Below are positions 1-8,277 of a stretch of 64,000 nt of DNA, piece after piece. Origin of the DNA: GCA-003244245 sp052390115 (GTDB lineage Bacteria > Actinomycetota > Actinomycetes > Mycobacteriales > Pseudonocardiaceae). The stretch lies in contig JBQTHE010000069.1 of NCBI GenBank assembly GCA_052390115.1, positions 1 through 64,000 on the forward strand. The letters are read 5' to 3'. The position numbers were made by a program, and so were the translations under genes. The notes beneath the pieces are model-generated. The model had not been told where the DNA came from and searched no databases. It saw only the letters and a list, made by a program, of their open reading frames with translations. Position 1 is the stretch's first letter; each line of letters begins with the position of its first letter.

Positions 1-96
1 GGTGGGGGGTTTTCGTCACTGGGGCGCCCCGCACCCCCCGCCTCCGGGTGGCCCCCCGCGTTTTGGGGTGTCGCGTTTTATCCCCCGCCCCGCCAC

Positions 97-888
97 TCAC
101 GGGTGCCGCAGGCACCCAAGGGCGGCATCATGCAGCAGCCCGTTGGAGGACAGTGCGGTGCCGCTGTCGTAGCGGGCGACTCCGTCGAGATCGGTGAACC
201 GGCCGCCGGCTTGCTCCACCAGTACCTGCGCGGCGGCCACGTCCCAGGGGTTGACGACCGGCTCTGCGGCCAGGTCGATTACCCCCTCGGCGACCAGGCA
301 GTGCTGCCAGAAATCGCCGAAGGCCCGGTTCTCCCAGCAGGCGTCCACCAGCGCCAGGTAGGACTTTCGGCTGTGGTACTCCACCCAGCTGCCCAGATGC
401 GTAGTGGAGACGTAGGCGTCGGCTAGCTCACTGATCCCGGACACCGCGATGACTCGGGTGGCCCCGTCCATATCGCGGGTATGAGCACCTGCCCCGGCGG
501 CGGCCCACCAGCGTCGTCCGAGCGCCGGAGCGCTGATCACTCCGACCACCGGCGTGCCCTCCTCGACGAGCGCGATGAGAGTGGCCCAGACCGGCACGCC
601 GCGCAGGAAGTTCTTCGTCCCGTCGATCGGATCCAGGAGCCAGATCCGCCCGGCTCGCTCGCCGGTAGGACCGCCGCCCTCCTCACCGAGCACCGCGTCC
701 TGCGGCCGTTGCGCCGCCAGCACCGTGCGCACCGAGTCCTCGACGGCCAGGTCGGCGTCGGTGACCGGGGTCCGGTCGGGCTTGCGCTCGACATGCAGAT
801 CCGCCGCGCCCGCCCGGTCCAGGGTGATGACGTCGGCGATGTCCGCAAGGGTCAGAGCCAGAACGAGGTCGGGGGAGTGATCGATCAC
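97..888 (-). CDS. Inositol monophosphatase-family phosphatase (histidinol-phosphatase-like)
   Basis: Mg-dependent phosphomonoesterase of the inositol monophosphatase superfamily. Actinobacterial members closest to this pattern act as histidinol-phosphate phosphatase (HisN), but substrate cannot be fixed from sequence. The family's metal-binding motifs are all present: GEEGGG, then LLDPIDGTKNF, then NPWDVAAAQ followed by EQAGG near the C-terminus. I start at the GTG at 888, giving 263 residues beginning V-I-D-H-S. The open frame continues to 957, but that extension would run into the divergent response regulator and looks non-coding. No other histidine gene is in the window, so an IMPase or sulfur-metabolism CysQ-like role remains possible. 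Confidence 0.85.
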   Translation of the reverse strand: MIDHSPDLVLALTLADIADVITLDRAGAADLHVERKPDRTPVTDADLAVEDSVRTVLAAQRPQDAVLGEEGGGPTGERAGRIWLLDPIDGTKNFLRGVPVWATLIALVEEGTPVVGVISAPALGRRWWAAAGAGAHTRDMDGATRVIAVSGISELADAYVSTTHLGSWVEYHSRKSYLALVDACWENRAFGDFWQHCLVAEGVIDLAAEPVVNPWDVAAAQVLVEQAGGRFTDLDGVARYDSGTALSSNGLLHDAALGCLRHP

Positions 889-925
889 ACAGCGGATGGT
901 GCCACGTCGCCCTAGGCTGAATGGC

Positions 926-1579
926 GTGACGACTGTGCTCCTGGTGGAGGACGACACCGGTATCGCCGAGCCACTGTCCCGTGCCCTGCAGCGGGAGGGC
1001 CACGAGGTGGTAGTGGTCGGTGACGGTCACACCGCGCTGACCCGCGCCGTCCAGGAGGAGTTCGACCTGCTGGTACTCGACCTCGGCCTGCCCGGGATGG
1101 ACGGTTTGGACGTCTGCCGCCGGCTGCGCCGGGTGCGCCCCGATGTCCCGGTGCTCATGCTGACTGCCCGGAGTGACGAGGTGGACTTCGTCGTCGGGCT
1201 GGACGCGGGCGCCGACGACTACGTCGCCAAGCCGTTCCGGCTGGCCGAGCTGTTGGCCAGGGTGCGGGCTCTGCTGCGCCGCAGCGCGCCGGACGCGCTG
1301 CAGGTGGGTGGGGTACGGATGGATCTGGCCGGTCACCGGGTGCTCATCGAGGGCACCGAGATTGGGCTGGCGAACAAGGAGTTCGAGCTGCTGCGGGTGC
1401 TGCTGGCCCGGCCGGGGCAGGTGGTCAGCCGTGAGGAGATCCTGCGCGAGGTGTGGAACGATCCGGAACTCAAGAGTTCCAAGACGCTGGACATGCACAT
1501 ATCCTGGCTGCGCCGCAAGATCGGTAGCGGCCGGATCGCCACCGTCCGGGGTGTCGGGTTTCGTTTCGACGCGTCGTGA
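926..1579 (+). CDS. OmpR/PhoP-family response regulator
   Basis: Cytoplasmic DNA-binding response regulator, 217 residues. An N-terminal receiver domain (about 3-115) carries the acidic pair in VEDD, the phospho-acceptor Asp in LVLDLGLPGMDG, the Thr of MLTAR and the Lys of VAKPFR. A C-terminal winged helix (about 125-215) has the FELLRVLLARPGQVV recognition region and the RGVGFRF wing. The GTG at 926 is chosen because translation then begins directly with the beta-1 strand (V-T-T-V-L-L-V-E-D-D); no strong ribosome site precedes it, so the message may be leaderless. A sensor kinase starts 17 bases downstream, so the two form an operon divergent from the phosphatase gene. Confidence 0.93.
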   Translation: MTTVLLVEDDTGIAEPLSRALQREGHEVVVVGDGHTALTRAVQEEFDLLVLDLGLPGMDGLDVCRRLRRVRPDVPVLMLTARSDEVDFVVGLDAGADDYVAKPFRLAELLARVRALLRRSAPDALQVGGVRMDLAGHRVLIEGTEIGLANKEFELLRVLLARPGQVVSREEILREVWNDPELKSSKTLDMHISWLRRKIGSGRIATVRGVGFRFDAS

Positions 1580-1596
1580 CGAAGTAGCGTGCGGTC

Positions 1597-2889
1597 GTGC
1601 GGTGGAAGATCCTGCAGTCCACGCTGATCGTGGTCGCGATCACCGGCCTGGTGCTGGGTGGCCCACTGGCCTTTGCCTGCTGGCGGCTGGTGGAGGACTT
1701 CACCCGCAACGACCTGCTGACCCGGTTGGAGCAGGTGGTGTCCCGGCTAGAGGATCAGAGACTGCCCACCCGGACGCCGCCGGATCTGCGATCGGTGGAG
1801 CTGGCACTTCCGCCCGACGGGCAGCTGGTGGTGGATTCGCCGTGGACTGGCCGGTTGGTGCTCGGCGCTGATCCGGGGCCTGGCGCGGTGGTGGAGTGGT
1901 TGCCGCTGGGACCGCGCGGCACCGCCCGGCTGGCAGTCCCCGCGGATGCGATGTGGGGCGATCAGCTGCAGGTGACGGCGTTGGTCGGACTGCTGGTGGC
2001 GCTGTCGGTGGGGATCGGCGCAGCCATCGCCACCGTGACCGCCCGTCGGCTGGCGGGCCCGCTACAGGACGTCGCCGACCGGGCCGCCCGGCTGGGCGCC
2101 GGGGATTTCCGCCTCGCGCCGGAGCGCCACGGCATCCCGGAGCTGGATCGGGTCGCCGACCTGCTGGATACCTCCGCGGCCGCGCTGGCCGAGCTCGTCC
2201 AGCGGGAGCGCGACCTCGTCGGCGACGTGTCGCATCAGCTGCGCAGCCGGTTGACCGCGCTGCTGCTGCGGCTCGAAGAGCTGGCCGCGCACCCGGACCC
2301 GGTCACTGCCGCGGAGGCCGAGGCCGCTTTGGAGCAAGCAGAGCGGCTCGGCGCGGTGCTCGACGACCTGATGCGAGCCACCGAGGAGGCTCGGGCCGCG
2401 ACCGCTGAGCCGGTGGAGCTGGCCGAGCTGCTCGGCGAGGTTGTCGCCGACTGGCGGCCGCAAGCCGACGCCGACCAGCGACCGTTGCGGTTGCGGGTGG
2501 CCGACGGGCTGGTCACCCGGGTCACGCCCGGACGGCTGCGCGAGGCGCTCGGAGTGCTGATCGACAACGCGCTGCGGCACGGGGCCGGCGTGGTCACGCT
2601 GTCCGCGCGCCCGGGTGGGGTGGGACCGGATCGGATGGTCGTGGTGGAGGTGACCGACGGCGGCGAGGGGGTGCCCGAGGAGCTGGCCCCACACGTCTTC
2701 GACCGTGGGGTCTCCGGGGCCTCCTCCACCGGCGTCGGCCTAGCGCTGGCCCGGGCGTTGGTCGAGGCAGACGGCGGACGCCTCGAGCTCAGCTCGGCGC
2801 GGCCCGCCAGGTTCGCGATCTACCTGCGGGTACCGCGAGGCGAGGAGCCGACGGCGTCTCCACGGCCGGGCACTGGAGTGGTGCGTTGA
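1597..2889 (+). CDS. Sensor histidine kinase
   Basis: Membrane sensor kinase, 430 residues, partner of the response regulator just upstream. An N-terminal transmembrane helix (about 7-27), a short extracytoplasmic stretch (to about 125) and a second helix (about 126-150) lead into a HAMP linker. The phospho-acceptor His lies in GDVSHQLRSRL, a degenerate H-box (usual form SHELRTPL). The ATPase domain has the N box (LIDNALRHG), DGGEGVPEE and a GVGLALARALVE G box. The small sensing loop and degenerate H-box recall CutS/CseC-type actinobacterial kinases, but the signal is not deducible. Start is the GTG at 1597. Confidence 0.92.
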   Translation: MRWKILQSTLIVVAITGLVLGGPLAFACWRLVEDFTRNDLLTRLEQVVSRLEDQRLPTRTPPDLRSVELALPPDGQLVVDSPWTGRLVLGADPGPGAVVEWLPLGPRGTARLAVPADAMWGDQLQVTALVGLLVALSVGIGAAIATVTARRLAGPLQDVADRAARLGAGDFRLAPERHGIPELDRVADLLDTSAAALAELVQRERDLVGDVSHQLRSRLTALLLRLEELAAHPDPVTAAEAEAALEQAERLGAVLDDLMRATEEARAATAEPVELAELLGEVVADWRPQADADQRPLRLRVADGLVTRVTPGRLREALGVLIDNALRHGAGVVTLSARPGGVGPDRMVVVEVTDGGEGVPEELAPHVFDRGVSGASSTGVGLALARALVEADGGRLELSSARPARFAIYLRVPRGEEPTASPRPGTGVVR

Positions 2890-2904
2890 GCACTGAGACC
2901 TGTG

Positions 2905-3408
2905 TCAGCCCACGGGCATCTGGCGGCGGACGTTCTGGTCTGGGAAGACGTACCTCCGGAAGGCCCACCACCGGAAGGCCATCGCCACGGCGGTGCCGAT
3001 CATGTTGGCGCTGGCGAAGTCGGCGGCCTCTTGAGCGAGCAGGCTCACCTGCGGGACCTGCAGATCCAGCACGTACCGCGAGATCCACAACGGGGTGGCG
3101 TTGATCACCAGTCCGATCCCGCAGACCAGGAAGAACAGCGATGCCTCGTAGTGGCGTTCCCGGCCGCCCCGGGTGCGGAAGGACCACTCGCGGTTGAGCA
3201 CGTAGGACACGATCGTGGCGACCAGCACTGCGATGATCTTGGCGGTGACCGGCTTGGGCTCCAGAACCGTCGTCTTGAGCAACGTGAACAGCGTGATGTC
3301 GACGATGTAGGCGATCCCGCCGACCAGCGCGAACTTCACCAGCTCGCGGTGCCGAACAGCGATATCGCGGTAAGGCTGCGGAATCCGGACAAGTACGGCA
3401 TCGACCAT
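2905..3408 (-). CDS. GtrA-family membrane protein
   Basis: Small polytopic membrane protein of the GtrA family, 167 residues from the ATG at 3408; the open frame extends to 3528 but that part is poor in membrane or domain signal. Four hydrophobic segments are visible (about residues 24-46, 57-75, 88-108 and 130-150). The family signatures FALVGGIAYIVD near the N-terminus and NREWSFR after helix 2 are present. GtrA proteins are linked to lipid-linked sugar translocation or to envelope glycan synthesis. In M. tuberculosis a GtrA-like gene (Rv3277, recalled from memory) also sits beside purK, which supports orthology. Confidence 0.88.
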   Translation of the reverse strand: MVDAVLVRIPQPYRDIAVRHRELVKFALVGGIAYIVDITLFTLLKTTVLEPKPVTAKIIAVLVATIVSYVLNREWSFRTRGGRERHYEASLFFLVCGIGLVINATPLWISRYVLDLQVPQVSLLAQEAADFASANMIGTAVAMAFRWWAFRRYVFPDQNVRRQMPVG

Positions 3409-3481
3409 GGACACGGCCGCAGTGTACGTACCGTAGGCATGCCCCCCTGCACCCAGCCGATGATCATCAAGGGGCAGCGCA

Positions 3482-3502
3482 GGTGTCCTGGTATCGGACA
3501 CC
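3482..3502. terminator. Short inverted repeat between unknown gene and gtrA
   Basis: Seven-base perfect inverted repeat (GGTGTCC, 7-base loop, GGACACC), 69 bases past the stop of the leftward unknown gene and upstream of gtrA. It could terminate the upstream gene or be a regulatory hairpin. There is no T-run. Confidence 0.35.
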
Positions 3503-3570
3503 GGGGGCGGGCCACGATCACCCACCAACGTCTCGCCGCAGTGAGCGACGCGTGCGAACCCTCAGGTTAC

Positions 3571-4134
3571 TCAGTTGACGGTACGGCAGATGCGGACGAA
3601 CAAGTCGTGGAAGCCGGCAATGCCGCCGAACAGGCCACCGATCTCGACTACCTGGATCCGTTCCAATGCATCTGCGACGGGGTATTTTACTGGTGGAAGG
3701 TTGGCCCGCGCGTCTGCGAAAGCTTCGTCGAAACTGAGGTTCTTCGAAAAGCCGGTGGCCTCGTCGGCGCCCTGCGGGCACGGCCGGTCGGCATCTCCGC
3801 TGATAGCTCGTACGTACTCGGCAAGTTCCTTGCCGCACTCTTCGATGTCAATCTGATCAGTGCCATCGGTGTGATGAACCGTCACCGTGGGCTGATCTGC
3901 GGGGAAGCGGACCGTTTCGGCGTAGCGGTAGGGGGTGATGACCTGGGGCCAGATGCCCGGCCGCGGGCAGCGCAGCAGGTTGAACTGCTGCGGAAAGATC
4001 CGCAACGGGCTTTCGGCGATGTCGACGTTGAAACCGGGCGTGGGCAGCTCGCCCTCGGCGATGATCAGCACATACTGTTGCGCGCGAAAGGCGCGGATCC
4101 GGGTCCGCTGGGCGAGTTCACAGGTAATCGTCAT
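3571..4134 (-). CDS. Hypothetical protein
   Basis: Unrecognised 187-residue protein starting at the ATG at 4134, which has a good ribosome site (GGGAAG six bases upstream). The open frame continues to 4323, but that extension is less plausible. It begins M-T-I-T-C-E-L-A-Q and looks soluble, with no signal peptide or membrane segment. A central alternating pattern (ETVRFPADQPTVTVHHTDG) suggests beta structure, and the C-terminal half is more helical and acidic. Cysteines at about 5, 54, 98, 118 and near the C-terminus are not in CxxC pairs. Codon use is less GC-rich than in the purine genes beside it, hinting at acquisition. Confidence 0.55.
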   Translation of the reverse strand: MTITCELAQRTRIRAFRAQQYVLIIAEGELPTPGFNVDIAESPLRIFPQQFNLLRCPRPGIWPQVITPYRYAETVRFPADQPTVTVHHTDGTDQIDIEECGKELAEYVRAISGDADRPCPQGADEATGFSKNLSFDEAFADARANLPPVKYPVADALERIQVVEIGGLFGGIAGFHDLFVRICRTVN

Positions 4135-4352
4135 AGCTTCCCTCACAGGTAAGCGGCTTGGCCTCGTCCCATAGAGGCGCCATGAGGGGACGGTGATACA
4201 TCCGCACCGATCAGGCCCTCCAGGTGCAGTCCAAAACGAGATAGCCTCTTGATCTTGGTGGGAGCCCCGCGCCCGCGAAGCGCGCGCACTGCCGAAGTCC
4301 TCACCGACCACCGGCTCTGACACCGGGCTGCGCGCGATAAGATCGTTCGCTC

Positions 4353-5561
4353 GTGGACTCCCGTACCGGCTTGCCCGTCGTCGGCATGGTGGGTGCCGGG
4401 CAGCTGGCCCGGATGACCCACCAGGCCGCCGTGGCGCTGGGCCAGTCCTTGCGAGTGCTGGCTGAAGGGCCGGGTGAGCCGGCCGCCCTGGTGACCTCCG
4501 ATGTGGTCCTCGGCCGGCCCGACGATCTGGGAGTGCTGCGTCGCTTCGCCGCGGGCTGCGATGTGCTCACCTTCGACCACGAGCACGTCCCCACCGAGCA
4601 CCTGCGGGCTCTGGTCGCCGAGGGGGTGCGGGTGTATCCGGGCCCGGACGCCCTGGCACACGCTCAGGACAAGCTGCTGATGCGCCGGACGTTGGCCGGC
4701 CTGGGCGTGCCGGTCCCGCCGTTTAGCGAGGTGATCCGGCCGCAGGATGCGGTCCGCTTCGGTGCCGAGCATGGCTGGCCGTGCGTCCTCAAGGCGGCCC
4801 GCGGTGGCTATGACGGGCGGGGCGTGTGGATGCTCGACACTCCCGCCAGCGCGCGCCGGGTGGTCGCCGAGCTGCTCGCCGCAGGCACCCCACTGCTGGT
4901 CGAGCAGCGGGTGGCGATGCGCCGGGAACTAGCCGCGCTGGTGGCCCGCTCGCCGTTCGGGCAGGGTGCGGCATGGCCGGTGGTGCAGACGGTGCAGCGC
5001 GACAGGATCTGTGTCGAAGTGCTCGCTCCGGCACCCGGCCTGGACGCCGAACTGGTGCAAGCCGGCCAGGAGCTGGCGCTGCGGGTGGCCGGCGAGCTGG
5101 GGGTTGTCGGCGTGCTGGCCGTCGAGCTGTTCGAATCGTCCGCTGGCCGGCTGCTGGTCAATGAGCTGGCGATGCGGCCGCACAACAGCGGGCACTGGAC
5201 CATCGAGGGCGCGGTGACATCCCAGTTCGAGCAGCACCTGCGGGCGGTGCTGGACTACCCGTTGGGGTCGACCGCGCCGCGTGCCCCGGTCTGCGTGATG
5301 GCCAACGTGCTCGCTGCCGACACCCCGCCGGCGATGGGGGCCGACGAGCGGCTGCACCACCTGATGGCCCGCTACCCGGAGGTGAAGGTGCACCTGTATG
5401 CGAAGCCAGAGCGGCCCCGGCGCAAGATCGGGCACGTCACCGTGCTCGGTACGCAGTTGGCGCCGGTACGCGAGACGGCGGTGACCTCGGCGGCTTTCCT
5501 GGCCACCGGGAACTGGCCGGACGAGTACCCGTCGCACGGGTTGGCGCAGGAGACGGCGTGA
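4353..5561 (+). CDS. purK: 5-(carboxyamino)imidazole ribonucleotide synthase PurK
   Basis: ATP-grasp enzyme of de novo purine synthesis that converts AIR, ATP and bicarbonate to N5-CAIR in the cytoplasm. The 402-residue product opens with VVGMVGAGQLARM, the PurK nucleotide-binding N-terminus. It then has LKAARGGYDGRGVWML (ATP-grasp lysine and glycine loop) and NELAMRPHNSGHWT, the characteristic PurK C-terminal motif. Translation starts at the GTG at 4353. The stop overlaps the purE GTG by four bases (GTGA), showing translational coupling with the next pathway enzyme. Confidence 0.97.
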   Translation: MDSRTGLPVVGMVGAGQLARMTHQAAVALGQSLRVLAEGPGEPAALVTSDVVLGRPDDLGVLRRFAAGCDVLTFDHEHVPTEHLRALVAEGVRVYPGPDALAHAQDKLLMRRTLAGLGVPVPPFSEVIRPQDAVRFGAEHGWPCVLKAARGGYDGRGVWMLDTPASARRVVAELLAAGTPLLVEQRVAMRRELAALVARSPFGQGAAWPVVQTVQRDRICVEVLAPAPGLDAELVQAGQELALRVAGELGVVGVLAVELFESSAGRLLVNELAMRPHNSGHWTIEGAVTSQFEQHLRAVLDYPLGSTAPRAPVCVMANVLAADTPPAMGADERLHHLMARYPEVKVHLYAKPERPRRKIGHVTVLGTQLAPVRETAVTSAAFLATGNWPDEYPSHGLAQETA

Positions 5562-6076
5562 ACAGCCCGCTCGTGGGTGTGATCATGGGCAGCTCGTCGG
5601 ACTGGACCGTGATGAGCGCTGCGGCTGAGGCGCTCGACGAGTTCGAGGTGCCGCATGAGGTTGCGGTGATCTCCGCGCACCGCACCCCGGAGCGGATGCT
5701 CGACTACGCGCGTGACGCCGCGGACCGGGGGCTCAAGGTGATCATCGCCGGGGCCGGTGGGGCGGCGCACCTGCCCGGGATGGTCGCCTCCGCCACGGTA
5801 TTGCCGGTAGTCGGGGTGCCGGTGCCGCTGGCGCACCTGGATGGGTTGGACTCGCTGCTGTCGATCGTGCAGATGCCCGCCGGGGTGCCGGTCGCGACCG
5901 TGTCGGTCGGCGGGGCCCGCAACGCCGGACTGCTCGCCATCCGCATCCTGGCCACTCGCGATCCGGCGCTCGCACAGCAGATACGGGCCTTCCAACGCGA
6001 CCTAGCCCAACGAGTCCTCGACTCCGACGCCGAACTCCGGCAGCCCCCACCGCGTTCTGGAGACAAACTGCAGTAA
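5558..6076 (+). CDS. purE: N5-CAIR mutase PurE
   Basis: Class I PurE mutase (172 residues) that moves the carboxyl group of N5-CAIR to carbon 4, giving CAIR, directly after PurK. Diagnostic motifs are GVIMGSSSDW at the N-terminus, EVAVISAHRTPERM (the active-site His of SAHR) and IIAGAGGAAHLPGM. The GTG start overlaps the purK stop. The last 20 or so residues (PPPRSGDKLQ end) are less conserved-looking and extend past the usual domain. Confidence 0.97.
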   Translation: MNSPLVGVIMGSSSDWTVMSAAAEALDEFEVPHEVAVISAHRTPERMLDYARDAADRGLKVIIAGAGGAAHLPGMVASATVLPVVGVPVPLAHLDGLDSLLSIVQMPAGVPVATVSVGGARNAGLLAIRILATRDPALAQQIRAFQRDLAQRVLDSDAELRQPPPRSGDKLQ

Positions 6077-6136
6077 ACCGCTGCGCGATTGGTGCAGTCT
6101 GTATCCAGAACGCGCTGCGCGGGACGGGAGGTAGCG

Positions 6137-7264
6137 GTGAACCTGGAGCACGAGACGGTGCGGGAGACAGTGCGGGCGCTGGCTGAGAAAGAGATCGCCC
6201 CGCACGCTGCGGAGGTCGACGAGCAGGAGCGATTCCCGCACGAGGCGCAGGCCGCCCTGGTGCGTTCGGGTTTCCACGCAGTGCACGTTCCCGAGGCCTT
6301 CGGCGGCCAGGGCGCGGACGCGGTGGCCACCTGCATCGTGATCGAGGAGGTGGCGCGGGTGTGCGCGTCATCCTCGCTGATCCCCGCAGTGAACAAGCTG
6401 GGCACGATGGGATTGCTGCTGGCCGGGTCCGAGGAGCTGCGTAAGCAGGTGCTGCCATCCATCGCAGCGGGATCGATGGCGTCCTATGCGCTGTCCGAAC
6501 GGGAGGCGGGCAGCGACGCCGCGGCGATGCGGACCCGGGCCCGGCGCGACGGCGACCAGTGGGTGCTCAACGGCACGAAGTGCTGGATCACCAACGCCGG
6601 CGAGTCCACCTGGTACAGCGTGATGGCTGTTACTGACCCGGACCGGGGCACCAGCGGGATCAGCGCCTTTATCGTGCACAAGGACGACCCGGGTTTCTCG
6701 GTCGGGCCCAAGGAGCGCAAGCTGGGGATCAGGGGCAGCCCGACCAGGGAGATCTACTTCGAGGACTGCGCGATTCCGGCCGACCGGATCATCGGCGAGC
6801 CCGGCAGCGGGTTCAAAACAGCCCTGCAGGCCCTGGACCACACCCGTCCGACGATCGGAGCGCAGGCCGTGGGCATCGCTCAAGGCGCGGTGGACGCCTC
6901 GATCGCCTACGTCAAGCAGCGCAAGCAGTTCGGCAAACCGATCGCCGACTTTCAGGGCGTGCAGTTCATGCTGGCCGACATGGCGATGAAGACCGAGGCG
7001 GCCCGGCAACTGGTCTACATCGCGGCAGATCGTGCTGAGCGCGGCGACGGCAAGCTCGGGTTTATCTCCTCGGCATCGAAGTGCTTCGCCTCCGACGTGG
7101 CCATGGAGGTGACCACCGATGCGGTGCAGCTTTTCGGTGGCTACGGCTACACCCGGGACTTCCCGGTCGAGCGGATGATGCGCGACGCAAAGATCACCCA
7201 GATCTACGAGGGCACCAACCAGATACAGCGTGTCGTAATGGCCCGCGCCCTGCTCAACAGCTAG
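6137..7264 (+). CDS. Acyl-CoA dehydrogenase
   Basis: FAD-dependent acyl-CoA dehydrogenase, 375 residues, introducing the 2,3-double bond in acyl-CoA beta-oxidation or branched-chain catabolism. Visible family motifs are ALSEREAGSDAAAMRT (flavin-binding loop), NGTKCWITNAG, ERKLGIRGSPT, and the C-terminal FGGYGYTRDFPVERMMRDAK followed by YEGTNQIQR, whose Glu in YEGT is the usual catalytic base. The start is the GTG at 6137, preceded by GGGAGG. Its place after purE matches fadE25 in mycobacteria (recalled synteny); the exact chain-length specificity is inferred only. Confidence 0.93.
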   Translation: MNLEHETVRETVRALAEKEIAPHAAEVDEQERFPHEAQAALVRSGFHAVHVPEAFGGQGADAVATCIVIEEVARVCASSSLIPAVNKLGTMGLLLAGSEELRKQVLPSIAAGSMASYALSEREAGSDAAAMRTRARRDGDQWVLNGTKCWITNAGESTWYSVMAVTDPDRGTSGISAFIVHKDDPGFSVGPKERKLGIRGSPTREIYFEDCAIPADRIIGEPGSGFKTALQALDHTRPTIGAQAVGIAQGAVDASIAYVKQRKQFGKPIADFQGVQFMLADMAMKTEAARQLVYIAADRAERGDGKLGFISSASKCFASDVAMEVTTDAVQLFGGYGYTRDFPVERMMRDAKITQIYEGTNQIQRVVMARALLNS

Positions 7265-7318
7265 ATCAACGATCTCAGCGCTGGTCGGCGGTCTCTGGTT
7301 GCCCTGATCAGGCCGCGG

Positions 7319-7477
7319 TTACTGCAGGCTTTGGCAGCCGCCGCAGACCGGGTCAAAGCCGGCCGGGAGGAACGAGTAGCTTCCGCATCTGCGGCAGGTC
7401 TGCCACGTCATGCGAACCCGCCATCTGCGCACCCGTCGTCGCGCGACTAGCGCAGCCCACCGCCTGCCCCAGCCCAT
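7319..7477 (-). CDS. Zinc-ribbon microprotein
   Basis: Fifty-two-residue basic protein. The N-terminal 25 residues are Arg/Trp-rich (GWGRRWAALVARRRVRRW). The C-terminus has two CxxC knuckles, TCRRCGSYSF and VCGGCQS, spaced 15 residues apart as in a zinc ribbon. I set the start at the ATG at 7477 because the bases in front contain AAAGGAGGTGAT, a 12-base complement of the 16S rRNA 3' end, with AGGAGG eight bases before that ATG. A second ATG at 7483 is too close. The function is unknown; nucleic-acid or ribosome binding is a guess from charge and zinc ribbon. Confidence 0.65.
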   Translation of the reverse strand: MGWGRRWAALVARRRVRRWRVRMTWQTCRRCGSYSFLPAGFDPVCGGCQSLQ

Positions 7478-7620
7478 CAGCATCACCTCCTTTCCCGATC
7501 CGGACGGCGTGGTGCCTTCCCCGCGTTCATCTAGCCTTCCCATCTGCACCCTTGTGCCCGCTGGCAGTCCACATTCGGCGGCCGTGTCTGCCACCGTCAC
7601 CCCTACAATCCGGCCGACGA

Positions 7621-7650
7621 TTGCACCGCGTCCGGTCGGGCGCGGTGCAA
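7621..7650. terminator. Inverted repeat downstream of flavoprotein gene
   Basis: Perfect 10-base inverted repeat (TTGCACCGCG, 10-base loop, CGCGGTGCAA), 63 bases beyond the stop of the leftward flavoprotein gene. It forms a second hairpin after the one at 7677-7698; likely a back-up terminator. Confidence 0.5.
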
Positions 7651-7676
7651 CCAGAAGACACCGGGATAGGCGCAAC

Positions 7677-7698
7677 TACCCGGACAACTGTCCGGGTA
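7677..7698. terminator. Strong hairpin directly after flavoprotein gene
   Basis: Ten-base perfect inverted repeat (TACCCGGACA / TGTCCGGGTA) with only two bases between arms, starting 15 bases past the flavoprotein stop codon on the minus strand. No T-run, typical of high-GC actinobacterial terminators. Confidence 0.6.
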
Positions 7699-7712
7699 CA
7701 TCGAAAAGACGG

Positions 7713-8273
7713 TTAGCGCACGACGGGAACGGCCGCGTTCACCGCATCGAGCACCGCTGACCAGGGCAGTTCGCGCCCCGGCGCGCTACGCGGCTCGTGC
7801 AGCGGCCACACGTCCTCGCCGTAAACAAGATGAACGCCGGCCCGGCGCAATGCATCAATGTGACAGTCCCACGACGGGTGCCGGGCATGCGCGGCGTTGA
7901 CGCGAGGGAACACGACCACCGGCAGGTCACCGATGCCGATCGCCTCGTTGATCTGGGTCAACGCCTGGTTGTCGGCAATGCCGAGGGCCAGCTTGGCGAC
8001 CATGTTCGCCGAGGCCGGGGCGACGAGGTAGCAGTCGACCTGTGGGTGGGGGCTGCGTTCGGTCGGCGAGCTGGGGTCGACGCGCACCGGAAAGCCCGAC
8101 GCCTCCTCGATCTCTGCGAGTGTCCCGGACTCCCGCAGCCACCGGCCGGCGGTCGGCGTGAGCGTGACCGCGACGGTCCAGCCCGCGTCCTGGGCAGGCC
8201 GGATGAGGCGGGGAAGCAGCTCTTCCAGTCCGCCTGAGCCGGAACCGACCAGGCCCAGCACCCGGGAACCCAT
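7713..8273 (-). CDS. Flavoprotein of the phosphopantothenoylcysteine decarboxylase-like family
   Basis: Small (186 residues) FMN-binding flavoprotein-type fold. It opens with RVLGLVGSGSGGLEEL, the phosphate-binding loop position. It contains DCYLVAPASANMVAKLALGIADN, the conserved segment of HFCD-family flavoproteins (PPC decarboxylase, EpiD, Dfp N-domain), and the PVVVFPRVN strand. In Dfp-type enzymes this family oxidatively decarboxylates cysteine adducts, but stand-alone actinobacterial copies beside XRE-TPR regulators have no established substrate. It lies four bases after the TPR regulator gene on the same strand, so the two are almost certainly co-transcribed. Confidence 0.8.
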   Translation of the reverse strand: MGSRVLGLVGSGSGGLEELLPRLIRPAQDAGWTVAVTLTPTAGRWLRESGTLAEIEEASGFPVRVDPSSPTERSPHPQVDCYLVAPASANMVAKLALGIADNQALTQINEAIGIGDLPVVVFPRVNAAHARHPSWDCHIDALRRAGVHLVYGEDVWPLHEPRSAPGRELPWSAVLDAVNAAVPVVR

Positions 8274-8277
8274 CCGG

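Noticed and set aside
1..96. Coding sequence at the left edge
   Set aside because: The first 96 bases are G/C runs with no frame of note; only the 3' end of the phosphatase follows.
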